DNA of 47,298 nt from the NCBI GenBank assembly GCA_023954635.1, contig JAGSHI010000011.1:1-47298 (forward strand), written 5' to 3'. The translations under genes and the position numbers were made by a program. Of this stretch, positions 7,443 to 15,628 are shown in pieces; within the stretch, counting starts at the first letter, position 1, and each line of letters opens with the position of its first letter. Below the pieces are notes generated by a model. The model was not told where the DNA came from and did not search any database. It worked only from the letters and a program-made list of their open reading frames with translations. Source of the DNA: Bacteriovoracaceae bacterium (lineage in GTDB: Bacteria; Bdellovibrionota; Bacteriovoracia; Bacteriovoracales; Bacteriovoracaceae).

Positions 7443-8240
7443 ATGAAATTATTGAAGATGTTTTTGTTTTTCTTGGCTGCTGTAGGAACTCTTTCCTGTG
7501 TGAGCGAAGGTCAACTTAAAGATAAAGTAGCCAAAATTTTAAAAGAAAATCCAAAAGTTTTAACGGATGCAATTGAAGCCAACCCAGCTGAGTTTGTGGA
7601 AGCTGTTCAAAAAGCTGCAAAAAATGCTCAACAAGTTCTTGCTAAGAAAAGAGAACAGGATGAAGCGAAAAAACTAGAAGCGACTTACGACAATCCTTTA
7701 AAGCCAGTGATTCGTAGTGATGAATCAATTAGAGGAACAAAAGGTGCTCCAATCACTCTTGTTGAATACTCCGATTTTGAGTGTCCATTTTGTACAAGAG
7801 GATTTAAAACAGTTCAAGAAATTATGAAAGCCTACCCTGGAAAGGTTGCTTTTGTTTTTAAGCATCTCCCTCTTAGTTTTCATAAGCAGGCTATGGTTGC
7901 ATCAAGATATTTTGAGGCCATCCGTCTTGATGATGAGAAAAAAGCATTTAAGTTTCACGATGAGATCTTTGATAACCAAAGACAGTTAAGAAATGGTGAA
8001 GCTTTTTTAAAGAAAGTAGCTAAAAAAGTTGGTGCTAATATGACCAAACTTGCTAAGAATCTTAAGGATCCTAAAGTACAACAAAGAATTGATGAGGATA
8101 TGAAAGAAGCCGCAAGTTTTGGAATGCAAGGGACTCCTGGTTTCATCATAAATGGTGTACCTGTTAAAGGAGCTTACCCATTTAGCCACTTCAAAACTAT
8201 TATTGATGAGCTTGTTAAGAGAGGAAAGCTCAGCCTTTAA
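7443..8240 (+). CDS. DsbA-family thioredoxin-fold lipoprotein
   Basis: The 265-residue protein has a signal peptide with lipobox TLSC (Cys19), so it is a membrane-anchored periplasmic protein. Residues 20-85 form a charged Lys/Ala/Glu helical region (LKDKVAKILKENPKVL, then a Lys/Glu-rich coil). The thioredoxin-like domain follows, with the active site CPFC at 114-117 in EYSDFECPFCTRGF, an HLPL segment, a helical insertion and the cis-Pro loop GMQGTPGFIING near the C-terminus. This matches the thioredoxin_4 (DsbA/DsbG/BdbD-type) family, which oxidises or isomerises disulfides in exported proteins. No DsbB homologue is in the window. ATG 7443 is preceded by AAGGAAATT. Confidence 0.88.
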   Translation: MKLLKMFLFFLAAVGTLSCVSEGQLKDKVAKILKENPKVLTDAIEANPAEFVEAVQKAAKNAQQVLAKKREQDEAKKLEATYDNPLKPVIRSDESIRGTKGAPITLVEYSDFECPFCTRGFKTVQEIMKAYPGKVAFVFKHLPLSFHKQAMVASRYFEAIRLDDEKKAFKFHDEIFDNQRQLRNGEAFLKKVAKKVGANMTKLAKNLKDPKVQQRIDEDMKEAASFGMQGTPGFIINGVPVKGAYPFSHFKTIIDELVKRGKLSL

Positions 8241-8272
8241 AAACTAATTAAAATTTAAATCTCTGACTATTG

Positions 8273-8293
8273 GGCCCGGCTAAATGCTGGGCC
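8273..8293 (+). terminator. GC-rich hairpin after the DsbA-like gene
   Basis: GGCCCGGC (8273-8280) pairs with GCTGGGCC (8286-8293) around TAAAT with one G-T pair. The downstream tract TAAATATTTA is only weakly T-rich, so termination may be partial. Confidence 0.55.
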
Positions 8294-8342
8294 TAAATAT
8301 TTATGGTAGAATATTTTCGATCTCTCGTAAGAAGGAAAAATT

Positions 8343-8759
8343 ATGGAGAAAATGTTCAATCATGAAATTCTTAGGCTAAATAAATCATTATTGTTTCAAG
8401 ATGATGAGAATTCTTTTTATAAAATTAACAATGAAAATCTTCATCAGTTCTCTAGGAAAAAAATTGTAGAAATTTTTTGTACAGAATTAAAATATCTTTT
8501 AGAGATTGATGACCTTGTAGAGTTAGTTAAAAGAATAGACTCCCTTGAATATCATCTCGAGACATTGAGAGAGGAAAATGAAAAAAACGTTCCCAACTTA
8601 GATGATTTTTTTAGAGTCTTATCTCCAGTTTTAATGAGAGCAATAGTTGAAAATATTGAAACTAATAAAGGCCGTGAAGCCCTTCATCAAGGCTTTCAGG
8701 AGTCAATAAGAATTTCTATTGAAGAAGAAATTCATATATGGCAAGAAAAACTTTTGTAA
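8343..8759 (+). CDS. Acidic helical protein of unknown function
   Basis: A 138-residue protein without signal peptide or membrane segment. It is Glu/Leu/Ile-rich and predicted mostly helical, with an amphipathic middle (ELKYLLEIDDLVELVKRIDSL) and a second block (DDFFRVLSPVLMRAIVENI). No catalytic motif or Cys pattern is present and I do not recognise the family. ATG 8343 is preceded by GAAGGAAAAATT, a good ribosome binding site. It lies between the DsbA-like gene and the HU gene on the same strand, each with its own spacing, so the context does not indicate its role. Confidence 0.7.
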   Translation: MEKMFNHEILRLNKSLLFQDDENSFYKINNENLHQFSRKKIVEIFCTELKYLLEIDDLVELVKRIDSLEYHLETLREENEKNVPNLDDFFRVLSPVLMRAIVENIETNKGREALHQGFQESIRISIEEEIHIWQEKLL

Positions 8760-8833
8760 TAATCACGAAAAAAAAATCATAAAAAGTTTTTTTAAAAAAG
8801 CTATTGTCATTCAAAGTAAAATGGTTAACCATT

Positions 8834-8843
8834 CTTGTACAAG
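8834..8843. promoter_or_regulatory. Palindrome upstream of the HU gene
   Basis: CTTGTACAAG is a perfect 10-base palindrome 30 bases before the HU start codon, preceded by a very A/T-rich tract (8761-8800) and a TTGTCA hexamer (8804-8809). It may be an operator or part of the HU promoter; no good -10 element at standard spacing was seen. Confidence 0.3.
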
Positions 8844-8873
8844 CTTATTAACACTGCTATTTGGAGATTTCTA

Positions 8874-9152
8874 ATGAACAGAAAAGAACTAATTGAATCA
8901 ATTTTAAATGACAAAGGACTAAACCACTTAACAAAAAAAGACGCTGATCACTTTGTATCAACAATGCTTGATGTAATCAGAAAGTCTGTTAAAAAAGGTG
9001 ACGACGTTTCACTTATCGGTTTTGGTACATTCACTAAAGCTAGAAGAGCTGCTAGAACAGGTGTTAATCCTGCTACAGGCGAAAAAATTAAAATCAAAGC
9101 TAAGACTGTGCCTAAGTTTAGACCAGGTAAAGCTTGGAAAGAAATGATGTAA
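8874..9152 (+). CDS. HU-family DNA-binding protein
   Basis: The 92-residue protein from ATG 8874 (MNRKELIESI) is a typical HU/IHF monomer. It has an N-terminal helix pair, the GDDVSLIGFGTFTKARRAAR turn and the basic beta arm with TGVNPATGEKIKIKAKTVPKFRPGKAW, which carries the DNA-intercalating Pro in NPATG. The frame could begin 13 codons upstream, but ATG 8874 has GGAG (8863-8866) at 7 bases and gives the standard length. It is a single-gene unit with a strong terminator. HU bends and compacts chromosomal DNA as a dimer. The lack of a C-terminal IHF-specific tail makes HU more likely than IHF. Confidence 0.95.
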   Translation: MNRKELIESILNDKGLNHLTKKDADHFVSTMLDVIRKSVKKGDDVSLIGFGTFTKARRAARTGVNPATGEKIKIKAKTVPKFRPGKAWKEMM

Positions 9153-9182
9153 TTCAGATTTCAATCTGATGATCAATATGGA

Positions 9183-9209
9183 GGGAGACTTATGTCTCCC
9201 TTTTTTTTT
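9183..9209 (+). terminator. Intrinsic terminator of the HU gene
   Basis: GGGAGAC (9183-9189), loop TTAT, GTCTCCC (9194-9200), then nine T. This is a textbook Rho-independent terminator 30 bases after the HU stop codon. Confidence 0.93.
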
Positions 9210-9360
9210 AGCTTCTGATATTCTACATAACCGGCAAATTATTCCTGAGTATATTCCACAGGTTTGTCAAAATAATGACCCCATTTATCCACAAGTTGAT
9301 GAAATCTTAATAAGGTGCATATTGATACTGGTATTAATTGCCTATTAATAATGTCCCTCC

Positions 9361-9389
9361 TTGATTGCAGGGCATCTGAAATGTATAAT
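9361..9389 (+). promoter_or_regulatory. Sigma70-type promoter of the flagellar operon
   Basis: TTGATT (9361-9366) and a perfect TATAAT (9384-9389) are separated by 17 bases. Transcription would start near 9396, which excludes the TTG codon at 9392 as the fliL start. Bases 9210-9360 upstream contain no gene and no other recognised element. Confidence 0.7.
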
Positions 9390-9448
9390 TTTTGACAGGA
9401 ATAGAAGAAAGTGCCGATTTGCGCTTTCGACCATGGATGGAAAAAAAA

Positions 9449-10003
9449 ATGGCAGACGATGATGTCACAGCAAATGTAGAAGACGCAGGTGGAGCAGACA
9501 AGAAAGCTTCGGGCGGAAGTCCTCTTCTGACTTTATTAGTTTTACTTAACACAGTAATGATGGGTGCCGTTGCATGGTTTCAATACCAGTCACATTTAGC
9601 GGAATCAACTAAGCCAACACTTCAAGATATTGTTAAGGCCGAAATGGAAAAGGCCACTGAGGGTTCTCCAGATGATTCAGGAGAGGCCAGAGAGGAAGAC
9701 GGAGCATTGTTTCCTCTTGAAACATTTACAGCAAACCTAGCCCAAGGTGATGGTCCTAGAAGGTTTGTTAGATTAAATGCTGTACTTAAATTTTCAAAGA
9801 GTTCCAGTGAAGAGGAATTCAAGGCTAGGAAGCCACAAATACGTGATGCGATTATTAGAACCTTAAACTCAAAAAGGCCTGAAGAGCTTTTGAAAGTTGA
9901 AGGGAAAAATTATCTCAAGGAAGAGATTAAAGCAGCCATCAATGCCTTTATGGTCGATGGTCACGTAATAGATGTTTTTTACGTTGGTTTTCAAATCAAC
10001 TAA
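9449..10003 (+). CDS. fliL: Flagellar basal-body-associated protein FliL
   Basis: FliL surrounds the stator at the inner membrane and supports torque. The protein has a short cytoplasmic N-terminus, one TM helix (about residues 24-44, LLTLLVLLNTVMMGAVAWF), an acidic linker (SPDDSGEAREEDG) and the periplasmic FliL domain with FPLETFTANLA, RFVRLNAVLKF and the C-terminal VIDVFYVGFQIN. ATG 9449 (MADDDV) is chosen because the promoter's start point lies downstream of the TTG at 9392; ATG 9437 is also possible. It is the first gene of the operon, 50 bases before fliM. Confidence 0.9.
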   Translation: MADDDVTANVEDAGGADKKASGGSPLLTLLVLLNTVMMGAVAWFQYQSHLAESTKPTLQDIVKAEMEKATEGSPDDSGEAREEDGALFPLETFTANLAQGDGPRRFVRLNAVLKFSKSSSEEEFKARKPQIRDAIIRTLNSKRPEELLKVEGKNYLKEEIKAAINAFMVDGHVIDVFYVGFQIN

Positions 10004-10053
10004 TACCAATAGGACGTTGGTAACCATTTTAAGATCCCAGGAGGGGACAAGCC

Positions 10054-11061
10054 ATGGCACAAGTACTCAGCCAAGATGAAGTAGATGCTCTCTTAAATGC
10101 AGTGAATGATGATGGAGGAGACGATCTTCTCGGTGATGGTGGCGATTTTGATGCCGCTGATGACCATGACGAGAATATCCAGCCCTATGACCTGACTAAC
10201 CAAGACAGGGTTATTAGAGGGCGAATGCCTATCCTCGAAATTATTTACGAAAGGTTTATTAGAACCTTTAGAGTATCCTTATCGAACTCACTTAGAAAAA
10301 TTTCTACGATCTCGATGATTTCAACTGACTTATTAAAGTTTGGTGAATTCGTTAACACTCTTCCGATACCATCTTGTATGTGTATTATGAGGTTTAATGA
10401 ACTTAGAGGTCCTGCTCTTTTGGTTTTTGAATCAAAACTAGCTTACGCCATTATCGATTCTTACTTTGGCGGTACGGACAGACCATTTACTAAAATTGAT
10501 GGGAAAGAATTTACCATGATCGAACTTTCTTTTATGAAGAAGGTAATGGATATGGCCATTTCTGATTTAGAGGAAGCATGGGCTCCAGTTCATAGAATTG
10601 ATGCTCAATACTTAAGAACAGAAATTAACCCTCAATTTGTTGGTGTGGTTCCTCCTTCAGATGTGATTATCGCAACAACTCTTGAAGTCGAATTTGAATC
10701 TGCTTCAGGAACAATTATGATTGTTGTTCCTTACTCAACAATTGAGCCGATTAAGCAAAAACTATCTTCAAGTTTCCAAACTGATAATGACATGGCCGAT
10801 TCTATTTGGACTCAGGCAATGAATGAGCACATTAAGGAAGCTGACTCTCAATTAACTGTAAAGTTAGGTGAAGCTGAGATGACAGTGGGTGATCTTATTA
10901 CACTTGAGAGAGGAGATATTATTCCTTTAAACCAAGAAGCATCCGGTGAAGTTGCTCTTATGGTTGAGGGAGTTGAGAAAATGAAATGTTTGATTGGAGT
11001 ACATAAAGGAAATCGAGCAGTTCAAATTACAGATCTAATAGACGATGAAAACGAAGCATAG
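10054..11061 (+). CDS. fliM: Flagellar motor switch protein FliM
   Basis: FliM is the middle C-ring protein and the CheY-P docking site. The 335-residue protein begins with LSQDEVDALLNAV, the CheY-binding N-terminal motif, then an acidic Asp/Gly linker (about 20-45), the CheC-like middle domain (IYERFIRTFRVSLSNSLRK, with LVFESKLAYAIIDSYFGG) and a C-terminal SpoA domain (LGEAEMTVGDLITLERGDII). The ribosome binding site is AGGAGGGG, ideal spacing. Length and order are standard. The chemotaxis partners CheY and CheA are not in the window. Confidence 0.97.
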   Translation: MAQVLSQDEVDALLNAVNDDGGDDLLGDGGDFDAADDHDENIQPYDLTNQDRVIRGRMPILEIIYERFIRTFRVSLSNSLRKISTISMISTDLLKFGEFVNTLPIPSCMCIMRFNELRGPALLVFESKLAYAIIDSYFGGTDRPFTKIDGKEFTMIELSFMKKVMDMAISDLEEAWAPVHRIDAQYLRTEINPQFVGVVPPSDVIIATTLEVEFESASGTIMIVVPYSTIEPIKQKLSSSFQTDNDMADSIWTQAMNEHIKEADSQLTVKLGEAEMTVGDLITLERGDIIPLNQEASGEVALMVEGVEKMKCLIGVHKGNRAVQITDLIDDENEA

Positions 11062-11076
11062 AGGGAGTAACAAATA

Positions 11077-11475
11077 ATGGAAGATCAAAACAATAACGAA
11101 GCAACAGGACAAGAGCAACCAAATCTCCAAGCATTAGAGAATGTTGAGCAGATTGCAGTAGAGCAACTTGCTGATCAGATCAAGGCTGGTGATGACTCTC
11201 TTAATAAACTTAAAGTTCAAAACTTAGACTTTATCTTAGATATTCCACTTAAAGTTACTGTGGAGCTAGGAAGAACAACAGTAATTATTAAAGACTTACT
11301 TCAGTTGGGACAGGGTTCTGTTCTTGAATTAGATAAACTAGCTGGTGAGCCTCTAGAAATTCTTGTAAATGGAAAACTAGTTGCTAAAGGTGAAGTTGTG
11401 GTTGTTAACGAAAAATTTGGAATCAGGCTTACTGATATCATCAGTCCTGTTGAGAGAATTGAAACTTTGAAATAA
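11077..11475 (+). CDS. fliN: Flagellar motor switch protein FliN
   Basis: FliN forms the lower C-ring and helps localise export substrates. The 132-residue protein has a Gln/Asn/Glu-rich N-terminus and a SpoA domain at the C-terminus with [33 protein letters not shown] and [32 protein letters not shown], which is the classical FliN signature. GAGGGAGTAAC precedes the ATG. It lies 15 bases after fliM and 10 bases before fliO, consistent with translation from one transcript. Confidence 0.97.
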   Translation: MEDQNNNEATGQEQPNLQALENVEQIAVEQLADQIKAGDDSLNKLKVQNLDFILDIPLKVTVELGRTTVIIKDLLQLGQGSVLELDKLAGEPLEILVNGKLVAKGEVVVVNEKFGIRLTDIISPVERIETLK

Positions 11476-11485
11476 TGGTGGAAAA

Positions 11486-12649
11486 ATGAAAAACCCTACG
11501 TTGTTACTTTTACTTTCTTTATTACTTTTTTCGTTCAGTTCTTTTGCTGGTGAACCAGAGAGAACGAAAATTAAGTCTATAAACTTTTCTAAAGTAGGAA
11601 AGAAAGGACAAGTCATTATTAAGCTTGAGAACAGAGTTCCAGAAACACCTGAGCTTGTTCTTAAGAAAGGTATTGTTCAGGTAGAACTGCCTGGTACTTA
11701 TGTATGGCCTAAAATCGAGAAGAAGGTGACAACTTCAGGAAAAGATTTTGATACAACTATAACGGCTTATCAGTTCAACAAAGATACGGTTCGTTTTAGG
11801 GCAATGATTCCTTTCTCACTAAACGGGAAGGAGAATCAGGTTAATGTTACTTTGAGAGAAAAAGCGGTTGTCTTGAATTTCCCTCTTCCAAAGCAAGTCG
11901 CTTCTAAGAAAGTAGTAACAGTAACAAAGACACCAACTCTAAATAAAAAACCTAAAAGTGCTAACAACTACGACGAAAGTTATTTAGATAAGCTTGTTAG
12001 AGAGAAAACAACAGCTAAAAAACCTGCGAAGCTAGCAGCGACAAAAGGTAACCTCTTTAAGAAAAAAGATGAAGTCAATATGACCCTCTCTGCTGGTGAA
12101 AAAGAAGCAAAAAGTGCCAAGTCTTCGTTTTCTGTAGCGAGTTATATTGGCAAATTCGTTGCATTCTTAGGATTGATCCTTGTTTTCTTTTATGGGGTTG
12201 TTCACTTAATGAGAAAAGGCGTCATAAAGAAAGGCAAACTTGGTTTTCTAAACGACACAAATATTGTTGAAATCCTCAATACTACTTATTTGGGACCAAA
12301 AAAGAGTTTATTAATGGTTAAAGTTCACAAGCAAGTCTTTCTACTTTCATCTACTGACAAAGGTGTAGAGTTCTTGTCTGAAGTTAACGATACAACAGGT
12401 CTTTTTAAATCTCAGGAAGATAAAGTATCAGGTAACAATTTTGATTCTTCTTTAACTACGGCCAATGGTCAGAATAAAGAGTTCAAATTGAAAGAACTTG
12501 GTAAGGCCATTGCTAAAACAGAAGAAGCGAAAGAAGAGAAAGGGAGCCTTGAAGGGTTTCTCGCTAAAACTGAAGAGCAGACTGAAGATAAAGTTAAATT
12601 ATCTGATCAAATTAAAAGTAAGGTGAAAAACTTAAAACAATTGCAGTAA
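11486..12649 (+). CDS. fliO: FliO-like protein with N-terminal AMIN-like extension
   Basis: FliO helps assemble the FliP core of the flagellar export gate. This 387-residue protein is about three times the length of enteric FliO. It has a signal peptide (KNPTLLLLLSLLLFSFSSFA), a periplasmic beta-rich region (about 25-135, KIKSINFSKVGKKGQVIIKL and following) resembling an AMIN domain, a Lys/Thr/Ala-rich linker, a TM helix (about 216-238) and then the FliO cytoplasmic beta domain (VEILNTTYLGPKKSLLMVKV, QVFLLSSTDKGVEFL). A charged tail ends the protein. The position between fliN and fliP supports the assignment. The periplasmic part may bind peptidoglycan, which is inference. Confidence 0.85.
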   Translation: MKNPTLLLLLSLLLFSFSSFAGEPERTKIKSINFSKVGKKGQVIIKLENRVPETPELVLKKGIVQVELPGTYVWPKIEKKVTTSGKDFDTTITAYQFNKDTVRFRAMIPFSLNGKENQVNVTLREKAVVLNFPLPKQVASKKVVTVTKTPTLNKKPKSANNYDESYLDKLVREKTTAKKPAKLAATKGNLFKKKDEVNMTLSAGEKEAKSAKSSFSVASYIGKFVAFLGLILVFFYGVVHLMRKGVIKKGKLGFLNDTNIVEILNTTYLGPKKSLLMVKVHKQVFLLSSTDKGVEFLSEVNDTTGLFKSQEDKVSGNNFDSSLTTANGQNKEFKLKELGKAIAKTEEAKEEKGSLEGFLAKTEEQTEDKVKLSDQIKSKVKNLKQLQ

Positions 12650-12673
12650 AACTTTTACATAAGGCGGAAGAGC

Positions 12674-13456
12674 ATGGAAGCTCAGAGCATCAAAAGGATT
12701 TTGAAAGCGCTAGTGGGGATAATTATATTAATATCCCCGTTTGAAGTTTTCGCTCAAGCTGCATCTCAAGCGGTTAAAGCAGCAGGACTTAACCTTCCTG
12801 GAATGGCGATTAACTTTGGTCAGGGTGTTGACCTCGTCGATACGATAGAAGTTCTTGTTCTTTTCACTGTCATAACATTAGCTCCTGCTATTCTTATCTT
12901 GTGTACATGTTTCACACGAATAATTGTTGTTTTGAGTTTCATGAGACAAGCAATTGGAACTCAGAATATGCCACCAAACCAATTACTCATTGGGTTTGCT
13001 TTATTTCTTTCTGTGTTTGTAATGCAACCAACAGGGAAAGATATTTATAACAACGCTATTCACCCTTATATGCAAAAGAAGATGACTTCGGTTCAGGCAA
13101 TTGATCAAATTGAATTCTCTTTAAGAGGGTTTATGAGTAAGCAGGTTCGTACGGCTGACATTCAACTTTTCTATGATGTAACAGGAAAAGATCAACCAAA
13201 TACAATTGCTGATGTTCCAATTCATTTTTTAATTCCAGCTTTTATTATTAGTGAATTAAAAACGGCATTTCAAATTGGGTTTTTACTCTACATTCCATTT
13301 TTGATTTTAGATATGGTTGTGGCCTCAGTTTTGATGGCCATGGGGATGATGATGTTACCACCTGTGGTGGTTTCTCTTCCATTCAAATTATTACTTTTCG
13401 TTCTTGTCGATGGTTGGCAATTAGTAACAGGATCGATCTTAAGATCGTTCAATTAA
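12674..13456 (+). CDS. fliP: Flagellar export gate protein FliP
   Basis: FliP forms the pentameric core of the type III export gate. The 260-residue protein has a signal peptide-like N-terminus (IKRILKALVGIIILISPFEVFA), then the hallmark TM segments with LAPAILILCTCFTRIIVVLSF, QAIGTQNMPPNQLLIGFALFL and, near the C-terminus, HFLIPAFIISELKTAFQIGF and MGMMMLPPVVVSLPFKLLLF. All fit the family. AAGGCGGAAGAGC lies upstream of the ATG. It is 24 bases after fliO and 11 before fliQ. Confidence 0.97.
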   Translation: MEAQSIKRILKALVGIIILISPFEVFAQAASQAVKAAGLNLPGMAINFGQGVDLVDTIEVLVLFTVITLAPAILILCTCFTRIIVVLSFMRQAIGTQNMPPNQLLIGFALFLSVFVMQPTGKDIYNNAIHPYMQKKMTSVQAIDQIEFSLRGFMSKQVRTADIQLFYDVTGKDQPNTIADVPIHFLIPAFIISELKTAFQIGFLLYIPFLILDMVVASVLMAMGMMMLPPVVVSLPFKLLLFVLVDGWQLVTGSILRSFN

Positions 13457-13467
13457 GGGACTAGATT

Positions 13468-13743
13468 ATGGGTATTGATGTATTTTCAGATATTACACAT
13501 CAGGCAATTAAAGTCACGATGCTAATTGCATCTCCAATGTTATTTGGAGCTCTCTTTATGGGTATCTTGGTTTCACTTTTTCAAGCTGTAACTCAGATCA
13601 ACGAGCAAACATTAAGCTTTATTCCAAAGATTATTGTCATTGTTGGTGCACTTGTTATTTGTGCTCCTTGGATGTCTGACACACTTACAGATTTTACAAG
13701 AGAATTAATAATAAGCATTCCAAAATTGGTGGCCATTAGATAA
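13468..13743 (+). CDS. fliQ: Flagellar export gate protein FliQ
   Basis: FliQ is the small helical-hairpin subunit of the export gate. The 91-residue protein has two TM helices (about 16-38 and 50-71), with the family motifs APMLFGALFMGILVSLFQAVTQINEQTL (abridged here as SPMLFGALFMG and QAVTQINEQTLSF) and FIPKI. Size is typical (about 89 aa). Its stop codon overlaps the ATG of fliR (TAATG), indicating translational coupling. Confidence 0.96.
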   Translation: MGIDVFSDITHQAIKVTMLIASPMLFGALFMGILVSLFQAVTQINEQTLSFIPKIIVIVGALVICAPWMSDTLTDFTRELIISIPKLVAIR

Positions 13744-14519
13744 TGAACGTACAGGTTGTAGATTATCCTATTCTAATTGCATTTTGGCTCTCCTTCTCGA
13801 GATGGTTGGCCATTCTTTTTCAATTACCAATGTTTGATAATAATTCAGTACCGGTTCTCGTTAAAGTATTGGGCTCACTCATTATTACTTATGCTTTCTT
13901 TCCAATGGTTCAGGGGCAAGTTCTTATCGATATAAATTATCTTGGTGTTGATAACTTTTGGTATCTCACAATGTTTAATGTTGTCGTAGGTTTAGTCGTT
14001 GGATTTATTGTGAAGTCTATCATGACGATTTTCATAGCTTCAGGTTCGATCATTACACAACAAATTGGTTTTGGTGCCGTAAGGTACTTCGATCCTCAAG
14101 CGGGTCAACAAATTGGTCCATTTGAACAACTAATTCAGTGGACTGTTCTCGTTATCATTATAACTTCGGGAGCACTTCTTCCTATGTTTAAGGGTGTTGT
14201 TGCTACTTTTCATAGTATCCATATTGAACAACTTGGAAGTCTTGCAGTTAGCCCTGAGTTTTTCCTTATGTTCTTTAAAAACTTATTTCTCGCCTCTTTA
14301 ATGTTGGCGAGTCCACTAATTTTTACAAATGTGCTCATCATGGTTGTTCTTGGTGTTATTGCCAGAACAGTTCCTCAAATGAACGTTTTGATGGTGAGTT
14401 TTGTCGTTAATATAGGAATGGGTTTGCTCGTTTTTGCAGCAACCAGTGACGAATTCTTTCAAGTGGCCTTTCGTGTTTACACTGAAAAGCTAGGTGATTG
14501 GTTCCAGTTCGTCATTTAA
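13743..14519 (+). CDS. fliR: Flagellar export gate protein FliR
   Basis: FliR closes the FliP5-FliQ4-FliR1 gate. The 258-residue hydrophobic protein has about six TM segments and the conserved WLSFSRWLAILFQLPMF near the start, GFIVKSIMTIFIASGSIITQQIGFG in the middle (shortened: SGSIITQQIGFG) with FDPQAGQQ, and the C-terminal RTVPQMNVLMVSFVVNIGMG. The start ATG overlaps the fliQ stop codon. It is followed 12 bases later by flhB, which binds FliR in the assembled apparatus. Confidence 0.96.
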   Translation: MNVQVVDYPILIAFWLSFSRWLAILFQLPMFDNNSVPVLVKVLGSLIITYAFFPMVQGQVLIDINYLGVDNFWYLTMFNVVVGLVVGFIVKSIMTIFIASGSIITQQIGFGAVRYFDPQAGQQIGPFEQLIQWTVLVIIITSGALLPMFKGVVATFHSIHIEQLGSLAVSPEFFLMFFKNLFLASLMLASPLIFTNVLIMVVLGVIARTVPQMNVLMVSFVVNIGMGLLVFAATSDEFFQVAFRVYTEKLGDWFQFVI

Positions 14520-14531
14520 CAAGGGGACACC

Positions 14532-15614
14532 ATGGCCGAAGATACGGACCAAGGCGAAAAGACAGAAGATCCCACCACGCATCGAATTGAAGAATTCAGA
14601 AAGCGTGGTGAGGTTGCATCGTCGAAGGAATTAACAAGTGTTCTTGTTCTTTCCGCTGCGTTCCTTACTTTAGGTTTAAGTATCGTCTATATCTACGAAG
14701 TCATGAGTCAGTATGTTGAATGGCTATACGGGTTGAAATTGCAGGCTGCTTACACAGAGAAGTTTCTAAAGATGATTGCCTCAAAAACTGTTCTAACTTC
14801 ATTTAAAGCTGTTGGCCCATTATTCTTGGTCGTTGCTTGTGTCGGTATTATTTCTACAGTCGCTCAAATAGGATTTCTTTTTTCTCCAGAAGTTCTAACG
14901 TTTAAGCCTGAAAGAATTAATCCTGTCAGTGGAATGAAAAAACTTTTTTCAATGAGATCTCTTGTTGAAGCGATTAAAGGATTTTTTAAGTTCCTATTCA
15001 TTCTTGCTATCGTCTATGCCTTCATGAAAGATGAAGTAAGGGCCTTTGGCGGTTTTCTTCATTTAGACTTTTCTCAGTCATTTCTTTTTGGAAAAGAATT
15101 TCTAATGAAGTTAGGGTTTTCGATTATTGCTGGACTAGTTGTTATTGCTCTTTTTGATTTTGCTTATCAAAAGTATAGCTACTGGCAAAAACTAAAAATG
15201 ACAAAAGAAGAATCGAAGCGTGAACACAAAGAACAAGAAGGTTCTCCAGAAGTTAAACAGAGAATTAAAACTATTCAAAGAGAAATGGCACAAAAGAGGA
15301 TGATTCAAGAGATTCCTAGTGCTGATGTGATCATCACAAATCCGACACACATTTCAATCGCTATAAAATATGATCCAGAAAATATGGTTTCACCTACTGT
15401 TGTTGCAAAGGGTGCAGACCACATGGCAAAAAGAATAAGAGAGATTGCAAAGAAAAATGATGTTCCAATGGTTGAGAATGTTCCATTGGCAAGAGCACTT
15501 TTTAAAACAGTGTCTTTAGGATCAGCAGTTCCTCGAAGTCTTTATAAGGCTGTCGCTGAAGTATTAGCATTTGTTTATAAGTTAAAGAGAAAAAAGAAAG
15601 CATTGGGAAGTTAA
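14532..15614 (+). CDS. flhB: Flagellar export switch protein FlhB
   Basis: FlhB switches export from rod/hook to filament substrates. The 360-residue protein begins with the standard EKTEDPTTHRIEEFRKRGEV, has four TM helices between about residues 35 and 225, then a charged linker (KMTKEESKREHKEQEG) and the cytoplasmic domain with the autocleavage motif NPTH at 270-273. The downstream IAIKYDPENM and PMVENVPLARALF segments match the family. It ends with a basic tail (KLKRKKKALGS). Ribosome binding site AAGGGGAC precedes the ATG. Confidence 0.97.
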   Translation: MAEDTDQGEKTEDPTTHRIEEFRKRGEVASSKELTSVLVLSAAFLTLGLSIVYIYEVMSQYVEWLYGLKLQAAYTEKFLKMIASKTVLTSFKAVGPLFLVVACVGIISTVAQIGFLFSPEVLTFKPERINPVSGMKKLFSMRSLVEAIKGFFKFLFILAIVYAFMKDEVRAFGGFLHLDFSQSFLFGKEFLMKLGFSIIAGLVVIALFDFAYQKYSYWQKLKMTKEESKREHKEQEGSPEVKQRIKTIQREMAQKRMIQEIPSADVIITNPTHISIAIKYDPENMVSPTVVAKGADHMAKRIREIAKKNDVPMVENVPLARALFKTVSLGSAVPRSLYKAVAEVLAFVYKLKRKKKALGS

Positions 15615-15628
15615 CCCATAGGTGAAGA

